This document shows, piece after piece, positions 26,970 through 37,300 of a stretch of 64,000 nt of DNA. Every line of letters starts with the position of its first letter. Position 1 is the first letter of the stretch. Source of the DNA: a virus; IMG/VR virus record IMGVR_UViG_3300023184_000045, positions 1 through 64,000 of that record. One strand, given 5' to 3'. Position numbers and translations under genes: made by a program. The notes below the pieces were generated by a model. The model was not told the origin of the DNA. It did no database searches and saw nothing but the letters and a program-made list of their open reading frames with translations.

Positions 26970-27004
26970 ACTAGTTATTTAACTAAAAACAAATGTTAAC
27001 ATTT
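26970..27004 (-). promoter_or_regulatory. shared 19-base motif plus 14-base palindrome
   Basis: Positions 26970-26988 are identical to 3178-3196 (ACTAGTTATTTAACTAAAA), again just upstream of a LamG adhesin start. Immediately beyond it, 26991-27004 is a perfect palindrome (AAATGTTAACATTT). Together they fill the 74-base gap between the 329-aa and 3,047-aa genes, where no NATAAATA is present. Regulatory function is a guess. Confidence 0.4.
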
Positions 27005-27022
27005 TTCATACAAACAATACCA

Positions 27023-28012
27023 CTACCAGACTATTGACCCAGATTGAGTAAATATGTAACTAATATTTACACCAGAAACGATTAAGGTAGGATTACCTGT
27101 AGTTGCGGTTGCATAACCATATGTAGCCGAATAACGCAGAACAACTGCGCCCGATCCACCAGTACCACCAATGCCACCGGCACCACTTACATTTCCTGCT
27201 CTACTTGTACCACCACCGCCACCACCGCCGGTATTTGCAGTTCCAGGATTTCCTGCGCTTAAGAATGTTGCTCCACCAGCGCCGCCGCCACCTATTCCTC
27301 CAGCACCAGGAATTCCGATAGAGGTATCCCCACCACCGCCACCACCGCCGGCATAGTAAGCAAAATAGCCGGCTATCGAGGAACCTAGGCCAGCGCCGCC
27401 AACCCCGCCGCTGACTGCTGGAGTTCCGGTGCCACCTACTGCATTTTTTCCACCTCCGCCTCCTCCAGCGCCGTTGCCTCCTCCAGTTGTAACGGCGCCA
27501 CCATCATTTCCTTGTCCTGCGGTTCCTGTACCAGCAGTTGATACAAAGTTAGCGCCACCACCAGACCCACCGTTCCTGACAACGTTTGTGCCAGAGTTTT
27601 GAATGCCGGAACCGCCACCACCACCAATGGCTGTTATTGTAGAGGTTCCGGCAATAATTGAATTTCCGCCAGCGCCGCCATTTCCTGTATTAAAATTAGG
27701 ACCAGCCGTGCCACCACCACCTACACTTATTATTATACTGGCGCCAGAAATAACAGAAAACCCTGTAGCAGTTAATAAGCCGCCGGCGCCGCCACCGCCA
27801 CCGCCTGTAGTATTGCCGTCTCCGCCACCACCGCCGCCGCCGGCTACTACTAAATATTCAACTGTTGGTGGAGCTCCTGATCCCAGAGACGGCCAGCGAT
27901 TTGCTTGTTTATTTTGCAACTGCTGAGATAAAGTCCAAATTCCACTGGTACTGGAAGAGGTAGGATTATAAATTGATCCTGAGATTATCCCTCCAGGATA
28001 TCGCTTGCTCAT
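27023..28012 (-). CDS. 329-aa Gly-rich domain protein
   Basis: N-terminal module MSKRYPGGIISGSIYNP followed by SGIWTLSQQLQNKQANRWP is a known-looking aquatic phage fibre N-terminus. Residues ~50-329 are one uninterrupted Gly-rich domain: VEYLVVAGGGGGGGD, alternating GG(A)GG blocks with short hydrophobic strands, then GAVVLRYSATYG and IFTQSGSIVW at the end. Gly-rich domains of some T4-like adhesins (for example the S16 gp38 type) fold as polyglycine-II sandwiches that carry receptor-binding loops; the same is possible here. This copy is the best template for seeing where LamG domains have been inserted in the longer neighbours. One base separates its start from the stop of the upstream gene. 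Confidence 0.88.
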   Translation of the reverse strand: MSKRYPGGIISGSIYNPTSSSTSGIWTLSQQLQNKQANRWPSLGSGAPPTVEYLVVAGGGGGGGDGNTTGGGGGGAGGLLTATGFSVISGASIIISVGGGGTAGPNFNTGNGGAGGNSIIAGTSTITAIGGGGGSGIQNSGTNVVRNGGSGGGANFVSTAGTGTAGQGNDGGAVTTGGGNGAGGGGGGKNAVGGTGTPAVSGGVGGAGLGSSIAGYFAYYAGGGGGGGDTSIGIPGAGGIGGGGAGGATFLSAGNPGTANTGGGGGGGTSRAGNVSGAGGIGGTGGSGAVVLRYSATYGYATATTGNPTLIVSGVNISYIFTQSGSIVW

Positions 28013-28013
28013 A

Positions 28014-28376
28014 TTAGCTTATCTCTTCGTAGCTGACTGTAACTACTAGTGCGCTGGCCACTACTGCTATTGCAGTGATGCTGGTATTTTCTTCCAAGTA
28101 GTATTGACTAGTTTTATCAATAACGTTTAGTGTACTTTTAGACGGTACACTCACGTTTGCCACAATAGGGTACGCTGTTGCTCCATTGAAATAACTTACC
28201 GTAACCTCTACTGCTGCCGAAGTATTAGTATTAGCCACGTTGAGTACATTTACTTTAAAAACTTTACCCGAACTGGCACCATTGGTTAATACTGTTGTTG
28301 AAGTTGTACTGGTAAGTGATGTTCCAGTTGTTTTTCCTGTGATTGTTGCTACATTAATTATATTTGGCGCTGCCAT
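28014..28376 (-). CDS. MAAPNI-family small virion protein (copy 2)
   Basis: 120 aa, N-terminus MAAPNIINVATITGKTTG, predicted single beta-sandwich (VFKVNVLNVAN, VEVTVSYFNG, YYLEENTSI, VVTVSYEEI). Paralogue of the 118-aa protein at 42651-43007, with the same order of strands and (S/Q)xYLEE(N/G)xS near the C-terminus. From memory, close relatives accompany fibre genes in T4-like cyanophages and pelagiphages, where they are annotated only as structural or hypothetical. It begins 4 bases after the 3,035-aa gene ends and abuts the 329-aa gene, so it is co-translated with both. Confidence 0.87.
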   Translation of the reverse strand: MAAPNIINVATITGKTTGTSLTSTTSTTVLTNGASSGKVFKVNVLNVANTNTSAAVEVTVSYFNGATAYPIVANVSVPSKSTLNVIDKTSQYYLEENTSITAIAVVASALVVTVSYEEIS

Positions 28377-28380
28377 ATTT

Positions 28381-31300
28381 TTATCCTCCGAATACTATTG
28401 TCATTGCAATAGATTTTCCTGCTGAAATTCCGCCCGAGCTGCCAGTGTATCCTGCACCAACGCTGCCTGCATATCCTATGCTGCCAGAGTAACCAGTTTG
28501 ACCTAGATCAAATATTTGGAATACTCCTACCATACTGCCATATGTATAAGACACATAGTACAGTGTAGCAGGTGCATCATATGGTACTGTAAATGTTACT
28601 GTAGCATTTGAACCACCGTTATTAGTTATCCCAGATGAGTAGTAATTGCTGGCTCCAGTAGTGCCAACAGTTTTAATAATAAACCCTTCGGATCCAACAT
28701 TAAAATAGTATGTGTATCCACGGGCTAGTGTTATTGTAGGATTGTTTACTCCGTTGATTACAAAAGCTGATGTAGTTGGTGATGTTACTGTGTAGTTAAC
28801 GCCGCCTGCAATACCTTGACTGCCAGTGTAGCCAATTGCCGTGCTGGCCGATCCGGTGTATCCTGTACCTGTACTACCTGTATAGCCCAAACTTCCAGTG
28901 CTACCTGTATATCCAGTGTCACCCTGGATTGCACCTGGCAATTCTCTAATTTGTATGATTACACCAGAACTAATGGTTCCTACCATGGTCAGTGTTGTGC
29001 CAGTGATTGAGTAGTCAACTGTTGGGCGCTGTACTACACCATTAGCCATTACCAAGGCGCTGTCATTGGTTATGCCATTGCTGACTGTAAATGTATTACC
29101 ACCAGTGGTAGTATACAATCTGGTCAAGAATGGTGTATAAGCTGGCCCAAATACCTGTGTAGTAATTTCAATTTGTGCTGCCAATGGAGGTGCTTCGCTA
29201 AATGTAATAACACTACCTAACAATGAATATGAACTCTTTAGCTGTATAACACCATTTAAGTTTATAGTTGTATTGTTTATGTTTCGAGGAGTAACACTAA
29301 GAGTAAATGCCAGTGTAGATCCATCACCAGTAAAAGTATCAACTATACCAGTGTAACTAAGTTGTCCAACTGACCCAGTATATCCTGCACCGATACTACC
29401 TGTATAACCAGGAGCAGTACTAACCGATCCAACATATCCTATGCTGCCACTGTAGCCAATTGAACCCGAATATCCAAGTGGTCCTATAAATCCAATTGAC
29501 GCGGCTTCAACCCATTGTGTGCTAGATCCGTCGTCTGTATAAGTGAGCAGTACGCCAATTGTTGTGTCAAACCATCTATCACCAGCTGCTGGACTTGTTG
29601 GCGCGGTGTCAGAGAAATAGTAAGCGCCTGCACCTGCTCCACCGCCGCCACCACCAGAGCTGTACGGAGAACCATTGGCCCAAAACACGCCGCCAGTGGT
29701 AACCAGTCGTCCACCAATGTATACGTTACCGGCAACACCGGCACCACCCCCAACTACCAGGGCGCCAGTTGTGCTACTTGTGCTGTCAGTTGGTAATATC
29801 GTTCCACTGGCTAAACCAGTCCAAGAAATTGACCCTGATGTAGTCCATATGTATGTTCTATATCCGCCCGCAACAGTAACAATAGGTGATCCTGTTGTTC
29901 CCGTTGCTGCGTCAAAGCTGTCTGGATATCGTATAACAACAATACCCGATCCACCGTTGTCAACATAGCCAACATATGGAGCCCAGGGATACTGGCCACC
30001 ACCGCCACCACCAGTATTTTGTCCACCACCGCTAATTGTAGCAGCATTATATCCACTGCCCATGGCTCCAGCCGCACCACCAGTTGCGCCACCTTGTCCG
30101 CCGCCTGCGCCGCCTGCGCCAGGTGTTGCGCCCGAACCACCGCCACCGCCTGCCCAATAGTAACTGGTTCCAGTAATTGAATTTGCCGCACCTATACCGC
30201 CGTTGCCACCTGTGGTACCAGATTGATTTCCGCCCGGACCGCCTGCACCACCGCCGCCGCCAGCTGCGCCTACAGCGCCGTCGCTTGAACCGCCTGCGTA
30301 CCCTTGCCCACTGGTTCCTGCACCAGGCGTGCCAACTGCAAGACCAGTGGAATAAGTGCTGCCCGCGCCACCACCTGACCCTCCACTAAGGCCATTCATG
30401 TTTTGATAATAGCCACCACCGCCACCACCACCAATTGCATTTATACCAAATGGTGATGTTGCGTTATATGTTGATATTGCACCATTGTTAACAATGGTAA
30501 ATGCATTGGTAGAATTGTCTACGATAGTAGCATCTTGCAGTGTTAACAAACTGGTTTGTGTACCAGTAATGGCACTGATGTTTGCTCCGCTGCTCTGTGT
30601 AGTAGATAGTTTGCTCGAAGGCGGTGTAAATGCTCCTGTATAGACTGCTACACCTTTGACTACACGGAAATTATTTATGTTTCCAGTCACGTATCCGCTT
30701 GCTAAAACGTCCCCAGTATCACCAATGTACCAATTTGAGCCTACTCCATTTAAATTTATGCCACTTGCATTGTATGGAGTACCAACAATTGTGCCATTCA
30801 CATATAAACTAAGTGTTCCACTATATCGTACCAGTGCTAAATGTACCCAAGTATTGTATACAATTGTACCCCCTTGTATTACTGGGAAAGTACCATTCAT
30901 TGCAACTTGATATGCTGTAATAGTTCCACTAGCGTGTCCTGCAATAAGACTTAGTGCGCCGCTTGTAAAACTATTATAGTTACTAAAAATAACTGGATAC
31001 GATGAAGTTCTGGCAGTTAAGTAACTCCAACACTCTACTGTGAAATCTCCTGTACCAAATTGAAGTGGCGAAGCTGAAGCTATGGTTAGATACTGACTAG
31101 TGCCATTGAAACTGCCTGAATAATTAAGTCTGTCGCTGATGTAGGAAGTACTACCACTGCCGCCTGCTGTGTATGCTGCTGTTGCGCCGATACCGCCAGC
31201 ACCAACGATTACAGCAACATTAGCATCAGTACTTACGCTGTAGCCAGATGCAGCCAAGTATCCGCCACCTCCGCCGCCTGCCTGAGTACCACCTCCGCTG

Positions 31301-34300
31301 CCGCCAGCAACAACCAAATATTCAATGGTAGACGGTGCTAGCCCAGTATAGGTCATTAGTCCACCAACATACAAGTTACCTTTAATGCCAGCACCGCCAC
31401 GTACTTGCAATGCACCTGTTAAGGATGTAGTTGCTACTGTGGTATTCGATATTACAATTTGATTGTTACCATCAAAACTGCTGCTGCCTCCGCCGGTGCC
31501 AGCACTACCTGTGTATCCTATACCAATCGACCCCGCGTAGCCGATTGATCCAGCATAGCCGATTGATCCAGCATAGCCAACTCCGATTGATCCAGTATAG
31601 CCAACTCCAATTGATCCAGTATAACCAACTGACCCGTTGTATCCGTTGCCGCTGCCCCCAGAACTAAATGGTGTTCCGTTGGCCCAGAATATACCATCGG
31701 TAGTAATTAATCTTCCACCAACATATACATTACCAGCAATACCAGCACCACCACTTACTACTAGTGCGCCACTAGTTGTACTTGTGCTTAAACTTAAATC
31801 TGGAGGAGTTGTACCTAAAGTTATTGTCCCGGCACCAGTGAATTTATATATTCTATATCCGCCGGTTGTTGTGTATGTAACTGTTCCAGTGGTCGCCGAT
31901 GCTGCATCATAGGTGTCAGCATATCGAATGATAACAACACCAGATCCGCCGCGGCCTTCAGCACCGTTATTTGTGCCTACGCTACCGCCGCCACCAGTAT
32001 TTGCTACGCCGTTTTGACCAGTGTTATTACCAACTTGAAGAGATCCGTTGCCACCGCCGCCAGTACCACCCATTGCGTAGTAGCTGGCGCCACCACCTGC
32101 ATAATATGTTCCAGAACCAGCTGGCCATTCTTTACCGGCGCCGCCTGCGCCAGGATACCCTGATCCAGCAGCGCCTGCACCGCCGCCGCCAGTGACATAG
32201 TATCCGCTGCTAGAAGCACCACCATCGTTACCATAACCGCCACTGGCGCTAGCTGGTTGTAATCCATAACCGCCACGGTCAGCAACCCTGGATGTTCCAG
32301 CACCCGATCCACCACTATTACCAATGCCATATTGTTGGCCGCCGCCGCCACCTAACGCAGTAATAGTTGATGATCCAGATAATTGTAAAGTTGAATCAAT
32401 ACCGTTAGTGGCAACAGCGCCGCCAGCGCCCACTGAAATGGTCAATGTATAGCCAGGGGAAACAGATGATGTTCCCATTACAAAACCGCCTGCACCACCT
32501 CCGCCGCCGTTACCGTCATTGCCTGTTCCGCCACCACCACCGCCGCCTGCAATCACTAAGTAATCAAATGCCGATGGCGCATTTCCTAAATCGGGTGAGT
32601 ATCCAACACGTAACCCTCTGCCAATGCCGGCACCGCCTGCTACTATTAATGCGCCAGTAGTAGTTGATGTCGACGGCGTAGTGTTGCTGGTTATGATCTG
32701 TTGTGTAGTTGTGCCGCTGAATGTACCAGCTGATCCTGCATAGCCAATTGATCCCGAGTAGCCAATTGATCCTGCATATCCTAATCCTGCCGAACCAGTG
32801 TAACCAGCTGGACCCGAACTGGTAAACGATGCACCATTGGCCCAAAATATACCACCACTGGTAATTAAACTGCCGGTAGTGGTAATATTTCCACTGGCAA
32901 CAATACTGTTGGCATATTCTGTATTGGTTATCGTTTCATAGTTTAATGTAGTAATGTTACCAGTTACTACTAAATTGCCACCAATGTATAAGTCGCCGGA
33001 TACGCCTACTCCGCCAGTGACTACTAATGCGCCTGTGTTAGCACTAGTACTTGGAATTGCACTATAGGATAGTGTGTTGTAGTATTGGCCAGCAGTATCT
33101 GTCAGTACCGTACCGGTGGTTGTTGCATCGTATGTATCTTTATGGTAATAAAGATTAATCTTATAATTAACGCTGCCAGATAAACTTACTGTTTCGGTGT
33201 ATACAACACTATCATTTGTATATAGGTAATTAAATGTTAGTGTTGATCCAGTTTTTCGTACTCGGAATCTAAATGCAATATTACCAACATTGGTGAATGC
33301 ATAATGTATCAAAGGTCGAGCCAGGCCAGCGGATGGATATGCCGTATAGCTGGCCATATCAAGTGCCGCAGTATAAGTGCTTGTGTCGACGTTTAAATAA
33401 CCTATCCCAATTTCGCCTGTGTACATACCAATTCCAGGGAATTCAATTTTAAAATCAAAGTCTGGGCTTGCTGTTGTAAATGTATAGTTAGCAGGATGAT
33501 TGTAACCCGTAGTAGCATTAGTTAACGATATTGAACTTATATACCCAGATGTTACTGCTGTTGCCGATCCAATGTATACATTGCCGTTAATTCCGGCACC
33601 GCCTGCGACTACTAATGCACCTGTTGTAGTGCTAGTTGACGCAGTGGTGTTGCTGGTTATAATCTGCTGTGTAGTTGTCCCACTAAAAGTACCTACTGAT
33701 CCAGCATAGCCAATTGATCCAGTATAACCAATTCCACCAACACTTCCGCTGTAACCGGTTGATCCACTATATCCAACACTTCCGCTGTAACCTGCTGATC
33801 CACTATATCCAATTGGGCCGCTACTAGTAAACGATGTACCATTTGACCAAAATATACCCTGCGTAGTAGGAATTACTAAATTACCGCCAATATATAAATT
33901 GCCTGCTATACCAGCGCCACCACTGACTACTAATGCGCCAGATGTGGTGCTTGTGCTAGTGCTAGTAGCATTGGCTGTACCCGAAGCATTAAAACTAATT
34001 GTCCCGCTGGTTAAGAACGTGTATATTACATAGCTGCCACTTGTAGTTACTGTTGCGTTTGTTGTTGTTGCGGTTGCATAGGTATTAGGATGACGAATAA
34101 TTACAATACCTGAGCCACCAGCACTACCATTACCGCCACCACCTCCGCCGGTATTTGCAGCACCATTTCTTCCCGGACTAGCGCCAGATCCGTTGCCACC
34201 TCCGCCCAGTCCACCAACAGTTGCACCAGTTGAGCCAGCACCGCCGCCTGCATAATACGTAGGAGTTCCAGAAATATTTGTTTGTACGCCGACACCACCA

Positions 34301-37300
34301 TCGGTTGGAGTATTGCTCAACGATGTGTTTAATGCAGCAGCGCCAGCACCGCCTCCACCGCCGCCTGCATAGTGTGTGGATCCGGTACCACCTGCATAAC
34401 CTTGTCCTGTTGTGCCAGAACCGGCTGGTACTGTAGGTTCTGCAGATCCACCGCCGGATCCACCATTGGCACCACCAGCACTCATTGATACACCGCCACC
34501 AGCATTGCCACCGCCACTGTTAGGTCCACCGCCACCACCACCTAGAGATACGATAGATACTGCACCGCCTATGATAGAAGAATTTCCACCTTTAAATCCG
34601 GTTACTTCTTCGCCACTAACAGCAGTTCCACCGTTACCAATTGTTACGGTATACGTTACACTAGCTGATACTGCTGCAGGAGATTCTGCGCTGGCTCCAC
34701 CGCCTGACATTTCTCCAACTACACTAGATCTATAACCACCTGCACCACCACCACCAGACCAATAATATCCACCACCAGACCCGCCGCCTGCAACTACAAC
34801 ATACTCAATAGTAGCAGGGGCGCCGGATGGGGTAGTGTACACTCCACCAACAAATAAATTACCAGCAATGCCGCCGCCGCCGGCAACCTGCAATGCGCCT
34901 GTTATGGCACTAGTAGATGGTGTTGTATTTGATGTTATTATCTGTTGTGTAGTTGTGCCGCTGAACGTACCCGTTGATCCAGTATATCCTGCATTACCAA
35001 TGCTTCCACTATAACCAGCCGAACCAGCATAACCGCTTGATCCGGCATATCCAGCAGATCCTGCATAGCCAACTCCGATTGATCCTGCATAGCCGCTTGA
35101 TCCGGCATAGCCAACACTGCCTGCATATCCGGCAGATCCTGCATAGCCAACACTGCCTGCATAGCCAACCGAACCAACGTATCCTAAATCACCGCGGTCA
35201 CCAGTCCTGGCAAATGTAACAATCAGCGATGTGCCATTAGTAAATGATCCCGGACCCGACAAGTAGGAGATGGGCACATGGAAATGGTTGTGTACCGGCG
35301 CGCCTTCTTCGGTATGATTACCAATAATTGCAAACATTGCATAGTTTGCATTGTTTCCATTTTCTACTACAGTAAAATGTCCCTTGATGCTGGATGTTGA
35401 GTCGTCAATAGTTTGTAAGAAACTGTAGGCCGATACTCCCAACTTATCATAAAAGTTGATGTACATTACCGTAGCAGACGATAGTGTAGTTGAATCAAAT
35501 TCAACGTTGCCTGATGTAGGATCGGTTATGGTAGTATCACTGCTGTAAGTGTAAGAAAAAGCCTCGCCACCAAAATTACCATCGTTACCTTTAGAACCCG
35601 TATAACCAACGCTGCCAGCGTATCCAGCACTACCTGCATAACCTTTACTGCCAGCATATCCCAACGCACCGCTGGCACCCTTAGGACCCTGACCGCCCTG
35701 AATACTATCTTCAATAGCTACATAATCAATTTGAGTTTGATGTGCTACATTGCCGGTGTTACTATGGTATAGTCTAATTGTGGCTGCTCCACTATTAACA
35801 TAATTAGTAGAATCTATTACTTCTAATGCAAACTGATAAAAGCCGCCTAATCCTGTATAAGATCCAATATTATCCCATACTGTTGTTAAATTATTATATA
35901 CTTGAACATAAATTATGTGGCCAGAATTCTGTGTATAATTAATATTTAATGCAACACGATTGAACTTAACGACACCAGTAAATCCAACAGTTACTATCCA
36001 AGCAGGTCCTGCATGCGTGCCGTCAGTAATGGTATAATAATTGCCATCGTTAAAAGTTTGTATGTCAGTCAACCCGCCAGACACATAAACACCATCAGTT
36101 AGCGATATTGATTGCGCTGTATAAGTCAACGATTCTGGTGTAATACCGCTAGCACCAACAGGGCCTGTTGCTCCTGTTGCACCAAATGATCCTGTATAGC
36201 CAATTGGACCTGTTGCGCCTTGGTTACCTTGTGGTCCAGTTACATTACCTACGTCTGCAAATGCAGTTCCTGACCAAACAGCCAAGTGACCATTTGCAGC
36301 TATAATGTAGCCATCACCAAAGTTGCCCACTACAGTATCGTCTGGCCCATTTAACCATGTTAAACTAGGAACTGATCCAAGTATGGTAATACTAGTTCCA
36401 TCAATACCTTTGCTACCTGTGTAACCAAGCGAGCCTGCATAACCAACGCTGCCGACATAGCCTTCGCTGCCTGTATAGCCGACGCCGATCGAGCCAGTAT
36501 AACCAAATGCGCCAGTTGATCCGCTGGCACCCATAACGCCTGTTGCACCAGATGATCCTACTGGGCCAACAATTTTTCCAATATCATTCCATTGTCCGGT
36601 TGACACGTTCCAGAACCATAATGCGCCATCTAAGTGGGCAGCACCGTCGCCGGTGGTAACTATCCAGCCGTAGCCAGCAAACGTATTCCAATCCATTGGC
36701 GCTGCGGGCAAGTCGGCAATAGTTGCTTTGGTACCTTGTAAGGTAACACTAACACCCTGCGCACCGGTTGGACCTGTTGCTCCAGTGGCTCCCGAAGCAC
36801 CAGCGCCTGTTGCACCACGACTGCCTATGTATCCAGCACTGCCGGTATAGCCGTTACTGCCAGAGTAACCCGAAGCCCCAGTGGCTCCAAATCCTGTAGC
36901 ACCCGTTGGACCAGTTGCGCCTTGTGTACCCGGTGTACCTCTGCTGCCAACATAACCATTTGACCCTGCATACCCAGAACTACCTGTGTAGCCAATTGGG
37001 CCAGTGGCACCAGTGTTGTAATACGGAACACCATTTGCGTAGAAATAATGGTCTGAGTATATATTACCAGTTATTGTAACATTGCCTGTGGCTGTTAAAT
37101 CTACTGTAGATATTAAATCGGCACCAGTGATAGCAGCATATGTACCAGTTGTTATAAAACTTTCTGCGTATACATTTCCAGTTACAACAATTGTATTAGC
37201 ATATTCTGTATTGGTTATTATTTCGTAGTTTAGTGTAGTAATGTTACCAGTTACTACTAAATTGCCGCCAACATATAAATTACCTGTGATACCTGCACCA

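Noticed and set aside
26991-27004. Palindrome AAATGTTAACATTT as a terminator
   Set aside because: The stem is AT-rich with no loop, so it would be a weak hairpin; it is better treated as a possible binding site.
27603-27926. Pro-rich plus-strand frames opposite Gly-rich domains (also near 4284, 7203, 25465, 34412)
   Set aside because: Same shadow effect: GGN codons on the minus strand give CCN codons on the plus strand. All are contained in well-supported minus-strand genes.
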